Of a DNA stretch of 64,000 bases, positions 44,460 through 53,238 are shown piece by piece. The position numbers were made by a program, and so were the translations under genes. Position 1 is the first letter of the stretch; the number at the start of each line of letters is the position of its first letter. The DNA is from JADFQT01 sp965216025. Lineage in GTDB: Bacteria; Chloroflexota; Dehalococcoidia; Lucifugimonadales; UBA3495. The notes beneath the pieces are model-generated. The model saw nothing but the letters and a program-made list of their open reading frames with translations. It was not told the origin of the DNA and did no database searches. The stretch is taken from positions 62,001 through 126,000 of the forward strand of contig CBDCEX010000016.1 of the NCBI GenBank assembly GCA_965216025.1, written 5' to 3'.

Positions 44460-44849
44460 CTAACCCGGTCCGAAGGGCCACCAACGCCATCCCCGGGGTG
44501 ACTCCTCCGTCCCTCCTGGCGGCAGCGCCCTGGTCAGCCCCTCCAGCATCGCCTGACTCCTCCTGAGCTCCTCCAGCAGTTCCCGGTAGCGCCATTCAGC
44601 TTCGTCCAGGAGCTTCCCTCGATAGTCCGCCAGCTCCTGGAGCGCTCTGACCTGCTCCCTTGCCGCCGCCAACTCGGCTTCCCGCGATGGACCAGCATCG
44701 ACGGGTTGACCACCGGGTGCATCGCTGGATAGCCCAGGCGCCAGGACCCACACCTTGGCCCGATCCCCCCGCCGTATCATCCGGTCGAGGGTCGAGGGGG
44801 ACACCCCCAGCCCCTGCGCTGCCTCCAGCTTGCTCAACCTCTGCTGCAT
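44460..44849 (-). CDS. HTH DNA-binding protein with coiled coil
   Basis: This 129-residue protein starts at the ATG at 44849, with GGAGGGG about 6 bp before it. The N-terminal helix-turn-helix reads RLSKLEAAQGLGVSPSTLDRMIRRG (MerR/excisionase-like helix pair). A heptad-rich coiled coil follows (about 60-110: EAELAAAREQVRALQELADY, EAEWRYRELLEELRRSQAML), then a Trp-rich tail, WRWWPFGPG. This design is seen in small DNA-binding proteins of plasmids and integrated elements. The target is unknown. Confidence 0.7.
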   Translation of the reverse strand: MQQRLSKLEAAQGLGVSPSTLDRMIRRGDRAKVWVLAPGLSSDAPGGQPVDAGPSREAELAAAREQVRALQELADYRGKLLDEAEWRYRELLEELRRSQAMLEGLTRALPPGGTEESPRGWRWWPFGPG

Positions 44850-45185
44850 CAGTGGCCCCTCCCGATGATGAATCATGGTTGACCACAGCATAATCCAGCA
44901 ACGGGGCCGGCGCTTTTGCGCCTGCCGCGCGGATCCCTGACCCCTGGCGCCGGTATCAAAAAGGCTCAGGGAGACCCCCGCAGGCGGGCGGAAACGGGCC
45001 ATTTCAGGGCATTTAGGGGGTTGGCCCATGGAGGGGGTGTTTTTCAGCTACGGAGTATGTCCCTCTGATTCCGATAGTCCAGATCGGGTGGTTCCTCGGA
45101 ATTTTACAGCGGGGTCAGGTTCAAATGGGTGCAACAATTTTCCGACTGGGGATCGCCCCCCCTACACCCCCCCTGGTTGTTACTG
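44850..45185. other. no gene seen
   Basis: Intergenic. CCCTCTGATTCCG occurs here (45060 region) and again in the adjoining duplicated segment. Confidence 0.5.
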
Positions 45186-45449
45186 TAAATAGATACGATT
45201 TACCTATAAGGTATAGCCCTCTGATTCCGTAGCAGTTTTGGTCCTTAACCCAGTCTCAAAAAGTTTGGCGGAGAGGTGAAAACGGATGGTTGGAGCTGAT
45301 GGAGAGGTGGGCCGGCGTCGTCCGCGATTGGACCTGTTGGTCCGGGCGATGGGAGAGGATCCGGTGAGGGAGACGCTGGATGTGAGTGGTGAGGATTGGG
45401 AGTCGATTCTGTCGGGCGGGATGGAGTTGGATGGGACGTTGCTGGCGCG
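45186..45449 (+). repeat. 264-bp duplicated segment, copy 2
   Basis: Nearly identical to 27285-27548. Here the gene inside continues past the repeat in its own frame (LEKMVRSNDLLHP), so this is more likely the original context. Confidence 0.85.
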
Positions 45450-45761
45450 TCTGGAGAAGATGGTGCGTTCCAATGACCTGCTGCATCCGGTTTCGTCATT
45501 GCAACCAAGATGCCGGAGGTCTCCCATGCGCCTTCCAAGCTCTCAGACCAATTTCAGTCCATACATACCCCTGTCAGCCGGGAGTGGGGAGAAGAGGGCG
45601 GCGACAACCCGGTATTTATCGATGGCAAGAAGTGCCGGCGGTGCTTCCGGTTCGGTACCGTCGGGATGTATGACCCGTATAATTGCCCGACCCTGGAGGA
45701 GTTCCACCATCGGGTTTTCCCTCCAGCGGAAGATTTCGAAGATTTAGAAGAGGACGAATAG
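45286..45761 (+). pseudogene. frameshifted unknown gene upstream of XRE gene
   Basis: The 5' part reads LLVRAMGEDPVRETLDVSG, MELDGTLLARLEKMVRSNDL. About 45483-45500 the coding frame shifts, and the downstream frame reads FVIATKMPEVSHAPSKLSDQ, DNPVFIDGKKCRRCFRFG and CPTLEEFHHRVFPPAEDFED, ending 4 bp before the XRE gene. Joined, it would be about 155 residues with a CRRCF...C cysteine cluster. The short spacing suggests it was co-transcribed with the XRE/ImmA-type gene. Family not recognised. Confidence 0.5.
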
Positions 45762-45765
45762 CAGG

Positions 45766-46075
45766 ATGGCTGAGGCATTTGTGACTCCCCATCTCTTGAC
45801 TTGGGCCAGGCAGAGGCGAGGGTTAGAAGTCGAGGATCTCGCCAAGAAGTTGAACGTCAAGCCGGATGCCGTCAATGCCTGGGAGGCGGGCGAAAGGCGT
45901 CCCACCTTCCGCCAGGCCCAATATTTTGCCCAAGCGTCGTACGTCCCCTTCGGGTATCTCTATCTGGCAGATCCTCCGGTGCAAGAGCTTCCTCTGCCCG
46001 ATTTCCGCACTATACCTGGCCAGCCTCCTAGGGAACCAAGTCTCGACCTTTTGGCCCTAATGAGCGATGTCTTAG
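45766..46075 (+). pseudogene. XRE regulator of the XRE-ImmA/IrrE type, truncated by IS1380
   Basis: The XRE helix-turn-helix reads WARQRRGLEVEDLAKKLNVK and VNAWEAGERRPTF, followed by the linker typical of proteins that continue into an ImmA/IrrE metallopeptidase domain (FGYLYLADPPVQELPLPDFR, PSLDLLALMSDVLA). The expected peptidase domain is absent because IS1380 copy 2 begins at 46076. These proteins regulate mobile elements or form toxin-antitoxin pairs. Confidence 0.75.
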
Positions 46076-47125
46076 CCCGTATTCCCCATTTGGCTCAAAC
46101 AAGTGATGCGGTAAATAGGCAACTTTCTTGCTTTTCTAGTCGTTACATGAATCTCTTAGCCGTATTTCAGATATAATACATGCAATAAGTTGGCTATTTC
46201 AGATAACTTGCGTACCGACATTGGAGGCACCCGATGGGTGACCGCGAAAAGGCCTCTCTTCGGCTCCAATTCAATCCCCAAATCCGGCTGGAGTTACATG
46301 GTGCCACCATCACCTCCGACGCCGGACTGCTGGCATTCCGAGAACTGGATGACGCCCTGGACCTTACCCCCATAGCCTCCGACTATCTCCAGGAAAGCCG
46401 TACCGGCCGCAACATCCGACACCACCTGGTCCCTCTGCTCCGCCAGTCCATCTACAGCCGCTTGGCCGGCTACGATGATACCAACGATGCAGAACGTCTT
46501 TCCCAAGACCCAGCCATGAGAGTTGTCGTGGGCTGGCAAGGCTCAGACCGCAACGCCGCCAGAACCAACACCATGAGCCGTTTTGAGACGGAGACTCTGA
46601 CTCAAGAGGACAACCTAAAGGGGCTGGCCCTGATGAATCCCCAGTGGGTGGAGCTGGCCATGGCTCACACTCCACCCACTGGCGAGTGATTCTGGACATG
46701 GACAGTTCGGAGAGTCCAGTGCATGGTCAGCAGGAAGGAGCCGCCTACAACGGGCACTTCGAGTGTGTCTGCTATCATCCCCTCTTTCTGTTCAACCAGT
46801 TTGGGGATTGCGAAGGAGCGCCGCTACGACCCGGAAACGTGCATAGTGCCGATGGATGGCAGGAACTCCTTGAGCCGGTGGTGAAAGGATACCAGAAGAA
46901 AGGACTGCGGTTGCTGTTCCGGGGTGACGCTGCTTTTGCCAAGCCGGAGCTATACGAGTATCTGGAACAAGGAAAGATCGGGTACGCCATCCCGCTTCCC
47001 GCCAATCAGGTAATTCAGGAGCAGATCCAACCCTTGCTGGAGCGTCCTACCGAATGGCCATCCCGGGAGCCTATCGTCTCCTACCATGACTTTGCCTATC
47101 AGGCCCAGAGTTGGCACTTGCCCAG

Positions 47126-48397
47126 CAGTGCCTTTTCATTCTCCTGCCTGGTAGGTAAAGCCCATCATGTCGAAAGCTTCGCTGAGATGGGCATTGTGGC
47201 GGCGTAGGGCAGCGGCTACGTTGGAATGCCCAGCCCGACGTACCAAGCTGATGACCAGTTCCGCAGGCCCGCCAGAACCTGTGGGGCGGCCCCAGTGCGC
47301 ACCTGAGAGCGGTCCTCGTCGAAGGTCACATCCCGTACCCAGTGGAGGCGGTTCTCGATGCCCCAGTGCCCACGGGAAAGGCTCAACAATCGCCTCGCAT
47401 CGGCATCAGTGGCTGGGAGACTGCTAATTGCATAGCTCACATCCACCTGTTTCTTGCCCTTCACGACCCGCTGGCGCTCTAGCCGACACACCTGTTGCAG
47501 ATGCGGCCACGCTTCCCCGACCGTCCCAGCGCTGCCCACGTAGCCATTTAGCTCTGGGTCGGCCAAGGCCCACAACTCTCGCCGCTCCAGCCGCCCATGA
47601 CGCCGCTTTACTGGAGCATCGGCCCAGACCGTCAGCTTGGCCCCGCGTGCTCGCCACTCCGCTGCTAGCCAGGGAGGTACGGTTGGCCCACCAGCCCTCT
47701 CAGTTCCTAGCAGGGGAAAAAGCCACCTCCAGGTCTCGGCGCAAGGTGGGCTGATTCTCTTTAACTGGCAGCAGATACTCTCCGCCGCCTGCCACAATCT
47801 GCTCACAGACTTTCCGTTGGGTCAGTAAGGCATCAGCCACTACTACCCGACCCTTCAGGGAGACCTGGCCCAATACTTCTTTGACCGCCGCCAATTCTTC
47901 CCCTTTGCCCGGCGCAGCTACCTGCGCCAGCACTGCCCCAGCGCGGCTAGCGTAGGCCGACACCAGATGGACCCCGGGTATCTCTTGGCCGTGGACCCCT
48001 CGCAAGGTTTTCCCGTCCAGGGACAGGGGGTCATCCGCCTCTACCCCGCTATTTGCCAGCCAGTTGCCGACTTCTGCCTCAAAGGCCGCCACGTCCAGGC
48101 ACTTGAACACCCGGTGGAGGGTGGCCACGCAGGGTGTCTTCTCCTGGCTGAACCCCAAAAGCTGCGCCGTAGCACCCCCTTGGTCCCGCCCCCATTGAGC
48201 TATGGCGTATAAGCTGCGGGCGCCGCACAGCATGGCACAGGTGGCCAAGGCCAGGATCTCCCCCAAAGAGTGGCGCCGCCCTTGGCTACTCCGGAAGTCA
48301 GGCACCAAATCCAGCGTTTCTCTCAAAGTCATCATCCTTCCCTCCCGCTTAAACTGGTAATAATTTTATACTATTTTGAGAAAATGAAAAGGCCCTG
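47126..48397 (-). mobile_element. ISAs1 element, copy 1
   Basis: It is 1272 bp. The ends are CAGTGCCTTTTCATTCTC and CAGGGCCTTTTCATTTTC. A perfect 10-bp duplication, ACTTGCCCAG, lies at 47116-47125 and 48398-48407. It is inserted in IS1380 copy 2. Confidence 0.93.
47136..48335 (-). pseudogene. ISAs1 transposase, frameshifted
   Basis: The first frame (48335 to 47700) reads MMTLRETLDLVPDFRSSQGR, SLDGKTLRGVHG and VVVADALLTQRKVCEQI. The second (from about 47740) reads LAAEWRARGAKLTVWADAP, LSLSRGHWGIENRLHWVRDV, TFDEDRSQVR. They meet at GTGGCTTTTTCCCCTGC by a +1 step, as in copy 2. A further one-base loss near 47262 destroys the C-terminus here. Confidence 0.85.
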
Positions 48398-49103
48398 ACT
48401 TGCCCAGGCGAGTGGTGGCTAAAGTAGAGTGGCATCAGGGGGAGCTATTTCCCAGGGTTGGTTTCATCGTGACCAACCTGAGCCTATCCACCCAAAGGAA
48501 TAGTCCGCTTTTACAATGGCCGTGGCACGGCGGAGCAGTGGATCAAGGAGGGCAAGTACGCCCTGAACTGGACCCGGCTTTCCTGCCACAAGTTCGTGGC
48601 CAACCAGGTGAGACTATGGCTGTTCGTCCTGACTTACAACCTGGGCAACTTTATGAGAAGGCTGGTGTTGCCGGAGGATATGAAGCACTGGACTATGACC
48701 AGTCTTCAGACCAGGCTGATCAAGACGGGTGGGCGACTGGTACGCCACGCAAGGAGGCTGGTGTTTCAGCTTGCCGAGGTGCTGGTAACCAGGGAAATGC
48801 TGACCGGGATACTAGAACGGATCAGCCGGCTTCGGCTGGCACCTGGCTAGCCTGCTTTGAGAGCACAGGTATTTCGGACAGTTATGGGGTCGTCCGGGGT
48901 AAATAGACCACCCCGAGGGAGACGCTTGGGCAGGGGCAGGCAATTCTAGACTTTTACGCTCGTCAGGGGGGTGGTTACCCTATGGGAGTGGGTCAGTTGA
49001 GTGAATCGGATGCAGTTGACGCCCTCAGGCTGCCCTTTTATAGTTCGAGCCATCCCACAGGGTCACATGGTTGGAGGAATCAGTTTGGACTGGGCAATCC
49101 CGA

Positions 49104-49193
49104 TTTAGAGATACCCGGCGAGTCCTTTGCCGACAAGTTCCGGACCATGGAGCGCTTCCAGGCGGAGGTTAGACCCTTGGTGCCCGCGTCATG
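49104..49193 (+). pseudogene. C-terminal tail of a lost gene
   Basis: The frame EIPGESFADKFRTMERFQAE...PLVPAS ends in TGA at 49193 and starts directly at the IS1380 copy 2 right end. It is likely the last 29 codons of a gene removed by the IS1380 event. Family not recognised. Confidence 0.4.
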
Positions 49194-49336
49194 ATCCTCG
49201 TACGCCTTGCTACAGGTGTTTTGCCGGGGTGAGGGGATTAGGGGTCTCATATCAGGCTTCCCCTAATCCCGCCAACAAAGAGTTATCAGTCCGAGCAACG
49301 GTCAGCAATCACTGTATTTGCTGGGGAGGAAAGACG

Positions 49337-49690
49337 ATGCCCATCATAAGTCAAGCTGATGCAACCACGGAAGTGGGATATCCCGGGGTCGAGCGGGCGG
49401 TCCTCGTCGACGCTACCCAGGGTGCCCTGTCGTTATACATCAGCCACCTGGAAATCGGACCTGGAGGTCGGGTCACCACCCACATCCACCCCGACAGCGA
49501 AGAGGCCATGGTCATCGTGGAGGGCAGTCTGGAAGCAATTCTGGGTGACCAGGTAGTTACGCTAGGAGAGGGAGACACTGTCCTGGCCCCTGCAGGTGTC
49601 AAGCACGGGTTCGAAAACCGGTCCGGCGCTACCGCAAGGTTGTTGGCCATATTCCCCAAGACCCAGTTCGAAAGAGTCCCGATGGAGTAG
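49337..49690 (+). CDS. cupin-domain protein
   Basis: This 117-residue protein starts at the ATG at 49337, with GGAGGAAAG before it. It is a single beta-barrel with metal-binding cupin motif 1 (GGRVTTHIHPDSEEAMVIVEG: His, His, Glu) and motif 2 (LAPAGVKHGFENRS: His). It could be a small dioxygenase, isomerase or sensor. A palindromic intergenic repeat follows. Confidence 0.88.
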   Translation: MPIISQADATTEVGYPGVERAVLVDATQGALSLYISHLEIGPGGRVTTHIHPDSEEAMVIVEGSLEAILGDQVVTLGEGDTVLAPAGVKHGFENRSGATARLLAIFPKTQFERVPME

Positions 49691-49757
49691 AATTGGCCTG
49701 TGTGAGGCCGCTCCGGGAGGAAGCACACTGGGGGCTTATCAGAAACCCCCCGCTGTG

Positions 49758-49817
49758 GATCGACAAGCTCACCACGAACGGAAGGAAACCGTTCGCCCTG
49801 AGCCTGTCGAAGGGCGG
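49758..49817. repeat. palindromic intergenic repeat (TCGACAAGCTCACCACGAAC type)
   Basis: ATCGACAAGCTCACCACGAA pairs imperfectly with GAGCCTGTCGAAGGGCGG. The same repeat type is at 62528-62601. Non-coding. Confidence 0.65.
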
Positions 49818-49850
49818 GCGCAAGACTAGATTAACTGAAGGAGGACTCCC

Positions 49851-50168
49851 ATGTACCTAATTCGGCGGGTTTTCAGATGTAAACCAGGGACAGCTCGAAG
49901 GGGCGGGTTTTCGGCGGAGCAGATCACGAAGATTGGCAAGGCTTATGAAAACGCCGGTCAGCGCTCTCCGATAAGGGTATATACCAGCGGTGGCACTGTA
50001 CCGGGACCTGCCAATACGGTCTATATGGACTGGACGGCGCCAGTGTTAGAGTCACCCTACCGCGAAGGTAACCCAATGCCGGAGGAGATCAGGCCTGTGT
50101 CGCAGCAGATGAATGAATTCGTGGAGGAAAGCTACATCGAGTTTTATGAGATGTTCGAACCGCAATAG
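49851..50168 (+). CDS. small conserved-looking protein, possible alpha-beta barrel fold
   Basis: This 105-residue protein has a strong ribosome site (AAGGAGGACTCCC) before the ATG. It reads MYLIRRVFRCKPGTARRGG, ITKIGKAYENAGQRSPIRVY, TVYMDWTAPVLESPYREGN. The pattern of a strand starting at Met-2, then a helix, then a strand with Arg/Tyr resembles dimeric alpha-beta barrel proteins (NIPSNAP/Dabb-like), but I cannot assign a family. It may be co-transcribed with the cupin gene. Confidence 0.65.
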   Translation: MYLIRRVFRCKPGTARRGGFSAEQITKIGKAYENAGQRSPIRVYTSGGTVPGPANTVYMDWTAPVLESPYREGNPMPEEIRPVSQQMNEFVEESYIEFYEMFEPQ

Positions 50169-50262
50169 CAGGATGTGCCAGCATGGTTTGGCGGTGGCCG
50201 CCGACATGAAGACAATCCAGTCCCTTCGGAGGACATGCTTTAGACCGATAATTCGCGGCGGC

Positions 50263-50606
50263 CTACACCACTCCCGATTCCGCCAGGTAAGCCAACTCCG
50301 TCCTTTGAAGCCCCAGTTCCCCGCAGTAAATCTCCTCGTTGTGCTCCCCGATCAAGGGGGCCCGTCTTGATATTCGCCAGGGTGAGCCGTTGTATATACC
50401 GGCGGGACCGGGGTATTTGAAGCTCCGGTCCAGCTCAGGATGGGGAACCTCCACCCAAAAGCCGCGATCATTCAGGTGGCCCTCATCCACCAGTTCATCG
50501 GGCGCCCGAATCGATCCCCAGTTGAGCCCCCGCTCCTGGGCGCCATAGGCCATCTCATCCCGGGTCAAATGTGCGGCAAAGTTGCCTACCATCTCGGTGA
50601 TGTGGG
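50263..50606 (-). pseudogene. CaiB/BaiF CoA-transferase, C-terminal fragment
   Basis: The frame begins at the right end of the 29.3-kb unit as HITEMVGNFAAHLTRDEMAY and continues GAQERGLNWGSIRAPDELVD, DRGFWVEVPHPEL, NEEIYCGELGLQRTELAYLA. The end (DRGFW-x-E-V-P-HPEL; NEEIYCGELGL) is typical of family III CoA-transferases. All N-terminal and catalytic parts are missing. The cut lies exactly at the alternative IS1380 right repeat. Confidence 0.85.
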
Positions 50607-51395
50607 GTAAGGCAATTTCTCAAGCAGAGCTTTGACCTGGGGCTGAGTCGGAGCAGTTGCTTGAACTACCTCCATCGGTTGGGCTTCGTGCTGAAGCGAC
50701 CCAAGAAACGCCTCCTGAAAGCCAAGGATGAAGAACGGAAAGCCTTCGTCCTCCAGTACAGCCAAATCCGAGAGGAGGCCCAAGAGAGTGGAGCCAAGAT
50801 CTTCTTCGTGGATGAAGCCCACTTTCGGGCCGATGCCGACCTGCGAGGCAAATGGGTACTCAAGGGAGAGGCAGCGCTGGTGGACTCCACCAGTCCCCGG
50901 TGGGGAGAGAAGGCCTGCTACTACTCGGGAGTTTGTCTGGAGACTGGGGAGGTGGAAGCCATGGAAATTGCTGGAAACAGCAATGCCAAGACCTCCACCG
51001 CCTTTTTACAGCAGCTAAGAGCAAACCATCCTGGACCTCTGGTAGTAATCTGGGACAATGGGCCAGCCCACCGAGGAGCAGCGATTCGCAGCTATTTGAC
51101 CACTCCTGACTTGCATCTGAGGTTGGTGGCCTTACCGGCCTACAGTCCAGACTTCAACGCCGACGAAGCCGTCTGGGACTGGGCCAGAGAAGAGGTCACG
51201 GCCAACGAATGCCTGGGAACAAAAGCCAAAGTCCAAGAGAAGATGAATCAATTCTTCGGCGGGCTAATTCATCGTAAGGATGAAGGGAAACATCGCTGCC
51301 CAACCCGGTTACAGGCCCGAGCCGATGCTTTGATCTTTACACCTGCCGTGCCTTTGCCATCACTGCCCAATGTAGTTCCCACCTTGGCTTTGGTT
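50607..51395 (+). mobile_element. IS630-like element, copy B/C, right part
   Basis: It begins with the GTAAG duplication and continues the orfB codons RQFLKQSFDLGLS up to the stop and the right inverted repeat (TGGCTTTGGTT), ending next to TA 51396-51397. The orfB frame here (through 51398) has no frameshift; it contains FFVDEAHF, VVIWDNGPAHRG and DEAVWDWAREEV. It is the complement of 20128-21258. Confidence 0.93.
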
Positions 51396-51397
51396 TA

Positions 51398-53152
51398 GTC
51401 CATCGCAGCGCGAGCTGGGAGTCGAAGCAATAGGCTTCCAAATTGGGAGAATTCTCTCTGCTGGACCATGCTACGATGGAACCATCCGCCATGATCAGGG
51501 GGCGCCGGAGACCGCTCCTTCCGGCTTCCGGGTTGATCAACCGGCCCGGTACCGCAGATGCGGCGGAGACGTACTGTCTGGAACTCCCCCGCTCCGATTG
51601 GTCCGGCCGAATCAGGTCGTAAATCGCTAGAGTCTCACCAGAGGTGAGTTCTAGCAGGCGCAGCCTTGACCCGCCCCGACCGCCCAAGCCCAGGTGCTCG
51701 ACCAGCACCAGCGTTGTGCCGGTAGTAGCCATGCTGGCTACATGGTAATAAGCCTTCTCCAGGTGCCAAGCCAGCTCGCCGGTCTGGGCATTCAGGGCCG
51801 CCACACCCAGCAGGCCGCTGTCTGGCGCGCGGCGGGAGTCCAGGACAATGAGCCCGTTTGCCAGCAGAAAATCTCCGGTAGCGTCGCTCCAGTGCTGGTG
51901 CTCCCATCGACTGCTACCGTCAGAGGATCGCAGGCATGACAGAAGGCTTCCATGGCGGACGTACAGGTACTGCCCTCCAACCTGTACCCCGGGGCTTTGC
52001 GGACCGTCCCGGATGCCGGATTGTCGGATGCCGGCTTGCGGGCCGCCCTGGACGGGCGTCCAGGACCAGATGTTTTCGCCGGAAGCCGGGTCCACCCGAT
52101 GCATTTCGGCTCGGTCCCAAATGTAGCACCCCTCAGCACTTGACGACACTGGAGTGCTCCAAGTGCGCCAGTTGGGCGAGCCCAGCTGAAATTCCCACAA
52201 TCTGGGCAAGCGAGAAGAGGGGGCATCCGGCTTGGGGACTGCTGGGGCGCCGCGGGTCTGAAGGGCATTTTGGAAATCGGCCACGCTTTGGAAACGCTGC
52301 CTGGGATCATGCTGCAAAGACTGCTGAATTGCCTCGGTTAATTTTCGGGGCAGATCCTTGCGGTTGACGAGAAGGTCGACTCCACCCTGGTTGGGGTACT
52401 TACCGGTAAGCATCACCGTGAGCAGCGCCCCCAACTGATAAATGTCGGTGCGTTCATCGACATCCTCAGCGGCGAACTGCTCCGGGGCACCTACCCCCAG
52501 AAAAAAATCGGCCCCTCCCGGTCCACATATGCCGAGGGCAGACCATCAATCCGTGCCACCCCCAAATCGGTGACCACCGCCCGGTCTCCTTCAGCCAGCC
52601 GAATGTTGCCAGGATTCAGGTCCAGGTGCAGCACCCTTGGGTTGGCGGAATGCAGCGCCGCCAGCGCTTCGCAGACCTGCCCGCCGATGTTTATAGTCTC
52701 ATCAGGTGAAAAAAGGTCCCCATTCTGAAGACGTTGGTCTACCCCATCGGAAATATACTCGGCCACGTAAAAAAGGAGAGGATAGGCGCCGCTAAGGTCC
52801 AGATACCCCGGCTGATTCTTGAGAGGGTCCTGGTAATGCCAGTAAGCCTGACTGGTATTAAAAACTCTGATAATGTTGGGATGCTGAAAACTGGTGGTGG
52901 TGGTGGTGGTGGTGGTGGTGGTGGTGGTGGTGGTGGTGGTGGTGGTGGTGGTGGTGGTGGCTTCTGTCAGAAAGTGGGCGGACCGGACTGCCCAGACCTC
53001 CATATCCTCATTGCCCAGGGAATGGGGCGGGAAAAGCACCTTGACCGCCCTGGGTTCGCCATTGGCGTCGGCAGTAAGATAAACCGCGCCAAAGCCGCCG
53101 GCCCCCAGGAACTTTCCTGGGGGTATCCCTGGAGGGTGGTCCCCACCAGCAT
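51398..53152 (-). pseudogene. Ser/Thr kinase with PQQ-like propeller, 5' part, degraded
   Basis: The start at about 53152 reads MLVGTTLQGYPQE, then shifts frame (one base lost near 53118) into FLGAGGFGAVYLTAD and RAVKVLFPPHS, the Gly loop and catalytic Lys of a Hanks-type kinase. A run of about 22 Thr encoded by a trinucleotide microsatellite follows, then SFQHPNIIRVF, VLHLDLNPGNIRL (catalytic loop), VVTDLGVARI and a second frameshift at a run of T near 52505. The next frame continues EQFAAEDVDERTDIYQLGAL and a PQQ-type propeller (AEGCYIWDRAEMHRVDPASG, LGVAALNAQTGELAWHLEK). It is cut by the IS630 right end; the last third is at 19638-20125. Confidence 0.85.
52892..52960. repeat. trinucleotide microsatellite, (TGG)23
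   Basis: Twenty-three uninterrupted TGG units (ACC/Thr on the coding strand) sit inside the kinase N-lobe, between FLTEA and SFQHPNI. Kinases of this type have only a few residues here, so the tract is an expansion within the helix-C region. Confidence 0.95.
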
Positions 53153-53238
53153 GGGGGGTCGAACCAAGGGGGCTTTGCGGCCATATAATGCTGTTCCGTT
53201 CAGATGATAGACATTTGGGCGCGGTCTACGTTACGCGC

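Larger units (their letters stand above)
46234..48850 (+). pseudogene. IS1380 transposase, broken
   Basis: The N-terminal part (46234-46689) is shifted out of frame by a two-base difference near 46675. The middle (LDMDSSESPVHGQQEGAAYN, LLFRGDAAFAKPE) runs to 47125, where ISAs1 is inserted. The rest resumes at 48408 with another shift near 48480, then reads MANQVRLWLFVLTYNLGN to RLRLAPG. It is not functional. Confidence 0.88.
46076..49103 (+). mobile_element. IS1380 element, copy 2, interrupted by ISAs1
   Basis: The left repeat is CCCGTATTCCCCATTTGG; the right repeat, read inward, is TCGGGATTGCCCAGTCC. The flanks CTTAG (46071-46075) and TTTAG (49104-49108) differ by one base. Without the ISAs1 insertion it is about 1746 bp, close to copy 1. 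It truncates the XRE gene on the left and abuts a C-terminal gene fragment on the right. Confidence 0.85.
21259..50606 (+). mobile_element. 29.3-kb IS1380-bounded transposition unit carrying a defence operon
   Basis: Both junctions fall inside one IS630 copy and share the 5-bp direct repeat GTAAG (21254-21258 and 50607-50611). The left end is the left inverted repeat of IS1380 copy 1 (CCCACATTTCCCATATGG). The right end, read inward, is CCCACATCACCGAGATGG, 13-14 matches of 18, lying inside a CaiB/BaiF gene that is truncated there. ISEcp1 and other IS1380-family elements are known to move adjacent DNA using their left repeat and a look-alike right end, leaving 5-bp duplications. IS1380 copy 1 has GTAAG on its left but CTTAG on its right, as expected if only the left end plus a distant right end moved. 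Confidence 0.8.

Noticed and set aside
44062..44595. Minus-strand ORF of 177 residues upstream of the MITE
   Set aside because: Low-complexity shadow overlapping the MITE and the HTH gene; no domain or start signal.
46076..49103. IS1380 copy 2 as the right boundary of a composite transposon with copy 1
   Set aside because: The GTAAG duplication and the IS630 split place the right boundary at 50606, about 1.5 kb beyond copy 2, in a CaiB/BaiF gene.
21259..50606. Integrative conjugative element or prophage
   Set aside because: No integrase, att site, conjugation or structural phage gene is visible; the ends fit IS1380 transposition.
52734..53207. Plus-strand ORF with a poly-glycine tract
   Set aside because: It is the antisense of the kinase microsatellite; no domain or start signal.
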